DNA of 64,000 nt. It comes from Breznakia pachnodae. Lineage in GTDB: Bacteria > Bacillota_I > Bacilli_A > Erysipelotrichales > Erysipelotrichaceae. The DNA lies in NCBI RefSeq assembly GCF_030814225.1, contig NZ_JAUSUR010000002.1, positions 434,001 through 498,000 of the forward strand, read 5' to 3'. Under the pieces are notes generated by a model that made no database searches, was not told the origin of the DNA, and saw only the letters and a list, made by a program, of their open reading frames with translations. Below are positions 57,435 through 64,000 of the stretch, piece by piece; position 1 is the first letter of the stretch, and every line of letters begins with the position of its first letter. Position numbers and translations under genes: made by a program.

Positions 57435-57509
57435 ATGAATAAGGTAGAACTTACCCAAATTGTCAAAGAAGTCCAAAAGGATATTGGACAATTTGAGTTA
57501 TTATACTCA
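57435..57509 (+). repeat. Near-identical 5' coding segment, copy 1
   Basis: These 75 bases match 61267-61341 with two differences, while the genes diverge sharply afterwards. Within it CAAATTGTC (57456-57464) and GACAATTTG (57487-57495) are exact complements, so the mRNA could fold into a hairpin. Confidence 0.85.
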
Positions 57510-58772
57510 CAGATAATCAAGAAGGTATATTTTTGGTGTTTCACTATAGTAAAGAACAAAGATGATGCAGAAGATGTAGCACAAGAATCAATGCTTAAAA
57601 TTTATAAAGAAATCAATTCATTGAAAAGTCCAGAAGCATTTAATTCTTGGATGTATCGTTTAGTAACGAATACTTGTTATCGTTATGTAAGTAAAAGTAA
57701 AAACAAAGAAGTTGAATTTCTACAAGATGATAATTATTCAAGAAAGTATGAAGATAATATCAAAGAGGAACGTCGTGACAATTTACCTCATGAAGCATAT
57801 GAGTTAAAAGAAACAAAACGTTTGATTACAATGTTTATTCAAAATCTTCCTGCTAAGCAACAAGAAGTGATTACATTATTTTATCTTGAAGAGTTCAAGA
57901 TAAATGAGATTGCAGAGATTTTGGAAGACAGTGTTGGAACAATTAAATCGCGGTTATACTCTGGTAGAAAAGATTTAGAAATGCAGATTAAGGAGTACGA
58001 AGAAGAAAATAAGGTTAGACTATATGGATTTGTATGGTTTCCACTGGTTGGAGTTGCTCTTCATGAATATCTTGAAGAAGTGTGCAAGGATAGAGATTTA
58101 TCTTATGATAGAAGTTTTTATGAACTAACAAAGGGATATTTTCTCAGTACACTTACTGGAAAGTTAATTATTTCAATTACTGGAATCGTAATCATTGGGA
58201 TTTTGCTAATATTTCTACAACCACCAGATAATAAAGTATTAGAAAATCATGCACAAACAAGTTCTTTACTAGAAAATGTAGAAATGCAGAAGAAACTAAA
58301 TGGTCATCCATACATTGAAGATGTAGCATACAGTGTATTCCCTACTAGAACATCAGTGGAGATAACAATTACTTTAAAGAAAGATATATCAGATCAGGAT
58401 TTTAAAATTCTATTTAATAATGAAAGTATCAATTTTGAAAGAGATAACATGGAAATAAAACTATATGCTGAAGAAAATGGAGAATATACAGTTATCACAA
58501 AAACAAAAGAACTATCATTTGAAATCAATAGTATTGATGAGTATGCACCAGAACTAATAGGTGCAAATAATAATGATGGATATTTATTGTTAGAGATTAA
58601 TGATGAGAAGTCACAACTTGATTATCAAAAATCATTCATTGAACATGAAGGACAAACTTATGAATTATCAGAAAACTTGAAATTTGAAGGCGAGTTCTCT
58701 GGTTTAGTAAAAGTCACTTTAGTTAATAATGAAGGGTATTTTATACGCTATAATTTAAATTTTGAAAAATAA
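57435..58772 (+). CDS. ECF-like sigma factor fused to a transmembrane segment and ectodomain, copy 1
   Basis: The 445-residue protein starts with sigma region 2 (~25-90: IIKKVYFWCFTIVKNKDDAE and SWMYRLVTNTCYRYV) and region 4 (~140-185: PAKQQEVITLFYLEEF, INEIAEILEDSVGTIKSRLY). A linker follows, then one membrane span at about 244-262 and an exported domain of ~180 residues with GHPYIEDVAYSVFPTRTSVE. Most ECF factors have a separate anti-sigma factor; none is encoded here, so the membrane part may restrain the sigma part. AAGGAGG sets ATG 57435, the position matching the paralogue. A secreted LRR protein follows after 13 bases. Confidence 0.88.
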   Translation: MNKVELTQIVKEVQKDIGQFELLYSQIIKKVYFWCFTIVKNKDDAEDVAQESMLKIYKEINSLKSPEAFNSWMYRLVTNTCYRYVSKSKNKEVEFLQDDNYSRKYEDNIKEERRDNLPHEAYELKETKRLITMFIQNLPAKQQEVITLFYLEEFKINEIAEILEDSVGTIKSRLYSGRKDLEMQIKEYEEENKVRLYGFVWFPLVGVALHEYLEEVCKDRDLSYDRSFYELTKGYFLSTLTGKLIISITGIVIIGILLIFLQPPDNKVLENHAQTSSLLENVEMQKKLNGHPYIEDVAYSVFPTRTSVEITITLKKDISDQDFKILFNNESINFERDNMEIKLYAEENGEYTVITKTKELSFEINSIDEYAPELIGANNNDGYLLLEINDEKSQLDYQKSFIEHEGQTYELSENLKFEGEFSGLVKVTLVNNEGYFIRYNLNFEK

Positions 58773-58785
58773 ATTCGGAGGAAAT

Positions 58786-61053
58786 ATGAAGAAGAAAATT
58801 ATTAAGACCCTATTAGTTTCACTGATAGCAATAGGGATATTTACAGGAATAAGCAGTAATGTTACAAAAGAGGTAAAAGCAGCAACTGATCCAAGTGCTG
58901 CACCTGGAGATTGGGCGTTTACTGCAGAATCAGTATCACTGCATGATGCCATTTTAAGTGCATATCCTACTATAGATCAAGCACCTAATGGTAATGGTGA
59001 CGGGTTTATTAGTAAAGAAGAAGCGGAGAACTGGAGTGGAACAAGCATTACTATCACTTCTCAAGTTACAGGGAAAATAGATGGAATCGAAAATTTTAAA
59101 AATATTAAAATTTTATCTATAGTAAATAACCAATTGACAGGTTCATTACCTGAAAATATCGGAAATATGGAAAGTCTGCAAGTACTACAGCTGTATAATA
59201 ATGAACTGTCAGGATCAATTCCAACCAGCTTAGGAAGTTTATCTAATTTAACACATTTACATTTACATAGAAATCAATTGACAGGACCAATTCCAAATTC
59301 AATTGGATATTTAGCAAATTTAGTTGATTTACAGTTGTACAATAATCAGTTAACAGGATCAATTCCAAGTAGCATAGGAAATTTGAATAATTTAACACAA
59401 ATTTTCTTATATAATAATCAATTAACAGGGGTTATACCTGATAGTATAGGGAATTTATCAAACCTGAAAATTTTACAATTACAAGGTAATAATTTATCTG
59501 GAGAGATACCAGCAAGCCTAGGAAATTTATCAAATTTGATTAATCTAGCACTGTATGAAAATAATCAGTTGACAGGAAATCCAGTAGAGATATTCAAAAA
59601 TCATACAAAACTTGAGTATTTAAATATTTCTGAAACTAATTTAATTCAAGCGTCACCAGATATTCCTTCACTTGTAACATTTATTTATGATGACCTTTCA
59701 GAATTATTATTAAGTGTTGATAAAACAGGCCCAGCAGAAGGATTAACACAAGAAGATATTAATAAAGCACAAGAAAGTGCTGATTGGATTAGTGATCCTG
59801 CAGAAAAACAGCAATGGCAAGATAATATTGATTTAGCTCAAAATATGTTAGATGCACAAAACAGTGTGTTAGACTTACTAAATGATACAAAAACTGATAT
59901 TCAAGAAACAACAACACAAACATCTATTGATGATGCACAAGCACTTGTTACTGCTTTACCAGATGGACAATACAAAACAGACTTACAAGCTGAAATAGAT
60001 TTAGCACAAGAATATTTAGACAATCGTCTTGCAGCTCAAGCAAAAGTAGAAGATTTATTTACAGATAGTAACCATGTAGATATCAAAGATACAACAAACC
60101 AAGCAGCAATTGATGATGCACAAGTTGCAGTAACTGCACTTCCAGACAGTGTATTTAAAGATGCACTACAAGTAGAAATCGATAAAGCACAAGCTATGTT
60201 GGATGCCAAAGGCGTTGTGGAAGATTTATTCACTGATAGTAAGCATATAGATATTAATGATACTACAGATCAAGCAGCTATCGATAATACTAGAAATGTT
60301 GTTAGTCAGTTACCTGATGGTGAGTTGAAAACAGAATTAAATAAAGAAATTGATAAAGCCCAAGATATGTTAAATGCGAAAAATAAGGTACATGGATTAT
60401 TTACGGATGGAACACATACTAATATTATTGATGGTTTAACACAGGGGAATGTTGATGATGCTCAAACAGCTGTTGATAAACTACCAAGTGGTGATTTAAA
60501 AGATGAACTACAAAAAGAAATCGACAAGGCACAAGATATGTTAGATGCTAAGAATAAAGTCGATAACTTATTTACAGATGATACGCATACGAATATTACT
60601 GATGGTTTAACACAAAAGGATATTGATAAAGCCCAAGATGCAGTAGATAAACTGCCTAATGGAGATCTAAAAGATGCTCTTCAAAAGGAAATCGATAAAG
60701 CTCAAGACATGTTGAATGCGAGAGATGCAGTAAATGACTTGTTAGACAAAGATGGTAATCTTAATTCAGGTGTAACACAAAAAGAAATTGATAAGGCCCA
60801 AGACTTAGTTAACAAATTACCAGATGGTGATTTAAAAACTGAACTTCAAGCAATTATTGATGAAGCACAGAAACAATTAGATGCTCAAAATAAGAATAAT
60901 CCATCAATTGCTCCAACCGTAGATGCTAGTTCATCTGTTGGGGGAAAAAGTGTAAATACTTCAGATGCAACAAACCTTTCATTATATGGAGGATTACTAA
61001 TTCTTTCATTAGGTGGTTTAGTCGTATTTATGAAGAAAAGAGAAATGGAATAG
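58786..61053 (+). CDS. Secreted LRR protein with Cry1Ac D-VI-like repeat stalk
   Basis: The ~755-residue protein has a signal peptide (ending near VKA), a short segment with an EF-hand-like loop NGNGDGFISKEEA (~70), about eight plant-type LRRs (~98-285, LSNLTHLHLHRNQLTGPIPN), seven helical repeats of ~57 residues (~305-703, LPDGDLKDELQKEIDKAQDML) resembling the Cry1Ac D-VI-type module, and a C-terminal hydrophobic span with KKREME tail. The anchor lacks LPXTG (VNTSDATN precedes the span). CGGAGG sets ATG 58786. It probably projects the LRR domain from the surface. Its role with the sigma factor is unknown. Confidence 0.85.
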   Translation: MKKKIIKTLLVSLIAIGIFTGISSNVTKEVKAATDPSAAPGDWAFTAESVSLHDAILSAYPTIDQAPNGNGDGFISKEEAENWSGTSITITSQVTGKIDGIENFKNIKILSIVNNQLTGSLPENIGNMESLQVLQLYNNELSGSIPTSLGSLSNLTHLHLHRNQLTGPIPNSIGYLANLVDLQLYNNQLTGSIPSSIGNLNNLTQIFLYNNQLTGVIPDSIGNLSNLKILQLQGNNLSGEIPASLGNLSNLINLALYENNQLTGNPVEIFKNHTKLEYLNISETNLIQASPDIPSLVTFIYDDLSELLLSVDKTGPAEGLTQEDINKAQESADWISDPAEKQQWQDNIDLAQNMLDAQNSVLDLLNDTKTDIQETTTQTSIDDAQALVTALPDGQYKTDLQAEIDLAQEYLDNRLAAQAKVEDLFTDSNHVDIKDTTNQAAIDDAQVAVTALPDSVFKDALQVEIDKAQAMLDAKGVVEDLFTDSKHIDINDTTDQAAIDNTRNVVSQLPDGELKTELNKEIDKAQDMLNAKNKVHGLFTDGTHTNIIDGLTQGNVDDAQTAVDKLPSGDLKDELQKEIDKAQDMLDAKNKVDNLFTDDTHTNITDGLTQKDIDKAQDAVDKLPNGDLKDALQKEIDKAQDMLNARDAVNDLLDKDGNLNSGVTQKEIDKAQDLVNKLPDGDLKTELQAIIDEAQKQLDAQNKNNPSIAPTVDASSSVGGKSVNTSDATNLSLYGGLLILSLGGLVVFMKKREME

Positions 61054-61076
61054 AATTAAAATTTATTGATTTACAG

Positions 61077-61113
61077 AGACTATTAGAAACAAAAAATCTA
61101 GTAGTCTTTTTTT
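61077..61113 (+). terminator. Terminator between the two sigma-LRR units
   Basis: AGACTATTAGA and TCTAGTAGTCT pair (one G-T) around a 9-base loop, followed by TTTTTTATTT. Confidence 0.88.
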
Positions 61114-61194
61114 ATTTCTATACTGTTTTTACTAAAAATGAACTAAGTACACTAATTTAGCGACTAAATATTGTAAAAAAAGAAATATAAAAGC

Positions 61195-61236
61195 GAACCC
61201 TTTTTTTGAAATATGTATATAAGCATTAGGGCAAGT
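61195..61236 (+). promoter_or_regulatory. Shared upstream motif of sigma-LRR unit 2
   Basis: GAACCC-TTTTTTT, then TAAGCATTA-GGG-CAAGT, the counterpart of the motif at 57363-57404. The bases between and around the shared blocks differ, so the blocks look selected rather than just duplicated. Confidence 0.6.
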
Positions 61237-61266
61237 AGATTTTTAATATGAAGGAGGGCGAAAATC

Positions 61267-61341
61267 ATGGATAAGGTAGAACTTACCCAAATTGTCAAAG
61301 AGGTCCAAAAGGATATTGGACAATTTGAGTTATTATACTCA
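61267..61341 (+). repeat. Near-identical 5' coding segment, copy 2
   Basis: It matches 57435-57509 with two differences and keeps the complementary arms at 61288-61296 and 61319-61327. Confidence 0.85.
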
Positions 61342-62610
61342 TTGATTGTTAATAAAGTATATTATTGGTGTTATATGGTAATTGGTAATGAGGCAGATGC
61401 AGTAGATGCATCACAGGAAGCAATGATTCGTATTTATAATAAATTGCATACATTAACGAATCCAGAAACCTTTAGTTCATGGATGTATATCTTGGTAAGA
61501 AACAGTTGTTATCGATATCTTCATAATCACAAAAAGAAAGATATGGAGTTTTTAGAAAACGCTGATTTCTCAAGAAAATTTGAAGATACCATCATTGAAA
61601 AGCGAAGTGATGCAATACCTTCAAAAGCTTATGAAGAAAAAGAAATTCGAGAACTTATTATTGGATTTATTAATAATCTTCCAAGAAAACAAAGAGAAGT
61701 AATTATGCTTCACTATCTTGAAGAACTTAAGATAGATGAGATTGCAGAACTTCTAGATTACAAAAAAGGATCTGTAAAGTCTCGCTTGCATGCAGGACGT
61801 AGAAATCTAGAGAAACAGATTGCTGAGTACCAGGAAGAAAATGATGTAAAACTATATGGTTTCGCATGGTTGCCTTTATTGGGGTTATTTCTTAAAGAAC
61901 ATATGGATGAATTATCGAGAAAGTATAGTTTTCAATATGATGAGAGTTTATATGTTAATAATGAAGAAAAATCAATTAAGGGAAGAAGACTGCTTAATGG
62001 TAAATTGATTTTAGTTGTTAGTGTTTTGGTTATAATTGCAATTATTCTAAACATGAATTTATTTTCATCAAAGGATACAATTCCAACTGAACGAGCAAGT
62101 ATATCAACCAAAGATAATCAGGATATGTATGAAAAACTAAAAGGTCATCCTTATATTGAAACGATGATTTATAGTACATTCCCTACACGTACCACGGTTG
62201 ATATTACAATTGAATTAAAGCAGGATATCGAAGAAAACGATATAAAGATAATGCTTAATAAGAATGAACTATCTTTTGAAAAGAAGGAAAACATAATTAC
62301 ATTAACAGCAGAAGAAAATGGAGAATATTCAATAATAATTAAAGATAAGAAGACATCATTTGAAATCGATAGAATTGATGAGTATGCACCAGAATTAATT
62401 GGTGTTGTTAACTATGGTAATTATCTACAACTAATTTTAAACGATGAATTATCACAAATTGATTATAAAGAATCATATGTAGAATATTTAGGTAAATCGT
62501 ATGAAGTTACAGAAGATTTGAAAATATATGGTGAATTTGAAGGCTATGGAGAAATCATCATTTTTAACAAAGAAGGTTATTTTGCAAAGTATGATTCCAA
62601 ACTAGATTAA
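61267..62610 (+). CDS. ECF-like sigma factor fused to a transmembrane segment and ectodomain, copy 2
   Basis: A 447-residue paralogue of the protein at 57435. Regions 2 (VNKVYYWCYMVIGNEADAVD, SWMYILVRNSCYRYL) and 4 (PRKQREVIMLHYLEEL, IDEIAELLDYKKGSVKSRLH) are intact. The membrane span lies near 247-266, and the ectodomain keeps GHPYIETMIYSTFPTRTTVD and SFEIDRIDEYAPELIG. The linker between region 4 and the span has diverged most. AAGGAGGGCG gives the start. It is followed by another LRR gene after 24 bases. Confidence 0.88.
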   Translation: MDKVELTQIVKEVQKDIGQFELLYSLIVNKVYYWCYMVIGNEADAVDASQEAMIRIYNKLHTLTNPETFSSWMYILVRNSCYRYLHNHKKKDMEFLENADFSRKFEDTIIEKRSDAIPSKAYEEKEIRELIIGFINNLPRKQREVIMLHYLEELKIDEIAELLDYKKGSVKSRLHAGRRNLEKQIAEYQEENDVKLYGFAWLPLLGLFLKEHMDELSRKYSFQYDESLYVNNEEKSIKGRRLLNGKLILVVSVLVIIAIILNMNLFSSKDTIPTERASISTKDNQDMYEKLKGHPYIETMIYSTFPTRTTVDITIELKQDIEENDIKIMLNKNELSFEKKENIITLTAEENGEYSIIIKDKKTSFEIDRIDEYAPELIGVVNYGNYLQLILNDELSQIDYKESYVEYLGKSYEVTEDLKIYGEFEGYGEIIIFNKEGYFAKYDSKLD

Positions 62611-62634
62611 AGTATATGAAAACATGGAGGAAAT

Positions 62635-64000
62635 ATGAAAAAGAGAATAAGAAGTAAAAAACTAATTAGTAGTTTAGCAATATCCACTTTAGTATTAGGA
62701 TTGTTTGTAACTACAGTTATTAATGCAGATGAGAGTGAAGTAACAACTGAACCAGAAATTCAAGAAGTTGAAGAAATAACAGAAGAAGAGATTATAGAAG
62801 AAGAACAAGAAGTAGTTGAAGAAGAAACCGTTGATGAAGAAGAAGTAATAGAATCTTATATAACATCTACTTCTGAAGCGGAACAAGTAGATCGTTCAAG
62901 TCTAGCAAGAGTAGATTTGACTGCTAATGCATTTTCAGAGTCATCAAGACCGTTAGAACAAGCTATTCTTAATGCTTATACAGTTGATGGAATTGATGGA
63001 AGCACCCCTGATGGATATATTAGTATAGGTGAGGCGAATGCTTACAGTGGAGAAATCGTTTTATCTTATGCTACTACAAATAATATTATCGGTGGTGGAT
63101 TAGATGGAATAGAAAACTTTACTCAAATAACATTGCTTAATTTGAGAGGCAACCAATTAAGTGGCTCAATTCCAGCTTCCATTAACATGATGAGTAGTCT
63201 AACAAATTTAGATTTAGGGGAGAATTTAATAGAAGGAGAGATTCCATCATCAATAGGTTTATTGACATCACTAACAGATTTACGACTAGATACTAATAAT
63301 TTAACAGGGCAAATACCTTCATCAATTAAGAATTTAATAAATTTGACACATTTGAGATTGAATAGTAATAACTTAGAGGGAAATGATGAAGCTATATTTG
63401 CTAATATGACATCATTAACATATTTTACATATCATTATAATCCAAAAATTAAAAATTTAAACTTATCAGGATTAACAAATTTAGATACAGTATCCATTTC
63501 AAGTGCCATAAATTTAAATTTGGATTCAACTCGTTATTTTTATATATCAGGTACTCATAATTATGAAAAATCACTTGTTTCTTTGTATGCTCCTGCTGGA
63601 GGTGTAAATTATAGTTATGATGAAAGCACAGGATATTATGTTATCAATAAAAGGGAAGGTATTTCGTATCGGGTGGTAGTAACTTATAAAGATGATGATG
63701 GAAATATTGTTAGAGTTGTTTCTACATCAGTAGAATTAAGTGATGGTGGATTGATGGATATCGAAGGAAATCTTATCATAGGTGCAACAGTAGATGATGT
63801 TATCGACGGAAAAGTGCATTTACCAAACGGTGGAAAGGTGGTTACTGGAGAGGCAACCTATACCTTTGATGGAAATACTACAATTAGTGAAGAAGAAATT
63901 AGTACTGAAGGTAATGTTAAAACAGAAAAACATATACCTGATGGTACTACTGTAGATTTCGTAGGAATCACTACGGAAACGAACAACTCCAATGGAACTG
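62635..64000 (+). CDS. Secreted LRR protein of unit 2, 3' end outside the window
   Basis: An open frame of 455 codons runs off the window. It starts with a signal peptide (KKLISSLAISTLVLGLFVTT), an acidic E/V-rich spacer (~35-75), then AILNAYTVDGIDGSTPDGYI, which lines up with the EF-hand-like segment of the first LRR protein but lacks its D-x-N-x-N pattern. About five LRRs follow (LTNLDLGENLIEGEIPSSIG) and then beta-rich regions (YRVVVTYKDDDGNIV). The stalk seen in the first protein is not present in the visible part. ATGGAGG fixes the start. Confidence 0.82.
   Translation, partial: MKKRIRSKKLISSLAISTLVLGLFVTTVINADESEVTTEPEIQEVEEITEEEIIEEEQEVVEEETVDEEEVIESYITSTSEAEQVDRSSLARVDLTANAFSESSRPLEQAILNAYTVDGIDGSTPDGYISIGEANAYSGEIVLSYATTNNIIGGGLDGIENFTQITLLNLRGNQLSGSIPASINMMSSLTNLDLGENLIEGEIPSSIGLLTSLTDLRLDTNNLTGQIPSSIKNLINLTHLRLNSNNLEGNDEAIFANMTSLTYFTYHYNPKIKNLNLSGLTNLDTVSISSAINLNLDSTRYFYISGTHNYEKSLVSLYAPAGGVNYSYDESTGYYVINKREGISYRVVVTYKDDDGNIVRVVSTSVELSDGGLMDIEGNLIIGATVDDVIDGKVHLPNGGKVVTGEATYTFDGNTTISEEEISTEGNVKTEKHIPDGTTVDFVGITTETNNSNGT

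Noticed and set aside
59695-60890. Regular spaced repeats that could look like a CRISPR array
   Set aside because: The period (~170 bases) and variation follow a repeated protein module in frame, with no short identical repeats and spacers and no cas genes.

Overview
The window is AT-rich and its genes are densely packed, with strong AAGGAGG-type ribosome binding sites, occasional TTG/GTG starts, a type VIIb (Ess/Yuk) secretion locus, lipoproteins with lipoboxes, sorting-signal-like C-termini and several PTS systems. This points to a low-GC Gram-positive bacterium (Bacillota). The flavour (PTS-rich, MEP-pathway ispF, many small regulators, LRR surface proteins) fits Erysipelotrichia-like gut bacteria, but the exact lineage is an inference. 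No rRNA, tRNA, insertion sequence, prophage or CRISPR array was seen, and no stretch over 300 bases lacks a gene.

Layout. (1) 1-13957 is a type VIIb secretion locus on the + strand: essB (3' end), essC, esaA, two almost identical WXG100 genes flanking a BspA-type leucine-rich surface protein, essA-like, esaB, then a cargo module of two small helical targeting-type proteins, an LXG-domain protein and a lipoprotein that may be its immunity partner. (2) 14077-19426 is the housekeeping cluster mutS-mutL-miaA. (3) 19544-26808 is a fructose-type PTS (regulator with PRDs, EIIA, EIIB, EIIC) followed by M24 and M42 peptidases and a PatB/MalY-type PLP enzyme, like the frv and fry-ypd operons of enterobacteria. 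(4) 26820-31660 is an alpha-glucoside PTS regulon: EIIA(Glc), a LicT/BglG antiterminator, EIICB and a family 4 6-phospho-alpha-glucosidase, with two candidate RAT/terminator switches. (5) 31716-39047 holds transporters and small regulator modules: a DMT exporter, DUF2975/YozG pair, DUF4173 protein, a fluoride riboswitch ahead of a cation:proton antiporter, ArsR/nitroreductase pair and a MATE pump. (6) 39178-44626 contains ASCH, ispF, gltX, an SDH-type serine proteinase, a GNAT acetyltransferase and a lipoprotein. (7) 44660-45868 carries an AbiEi-like regulator whose AbiEii-type toxin gene survives only as a 5' remnant. (8) 45985-57221 is a mixed region (class II aldolase, two Gfo/Idh/MocA oxidoreductases, HD hydrolase, XRE/membrane pair, acetyltransferase, BtrH-type protein, WYL regulator with a UDG-like protein, lipoprotein serpin). 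(9) 57363-64000 is a tandemly duplicated pair of units, each an ECF-like sigma factor fused to a transmembrane segment and an exported domain, followed by a secreted LRR protein; the second LRR gene runs off the window.

The most novel-looking item is region 9: a one-piece membrane sigma factor with its own ectodomain, paired twice with an LRR surface protein and sharing a conserved upstream motif. Other points of interest are the T7SS cargo module, the esxA duplication around an LRR gene, the fluoride riboswitch on an antiporter, the RAT switches and the decayed AbiE toxin. All protein assignments rest on reading motifs and architecture by eye; no database search was run.
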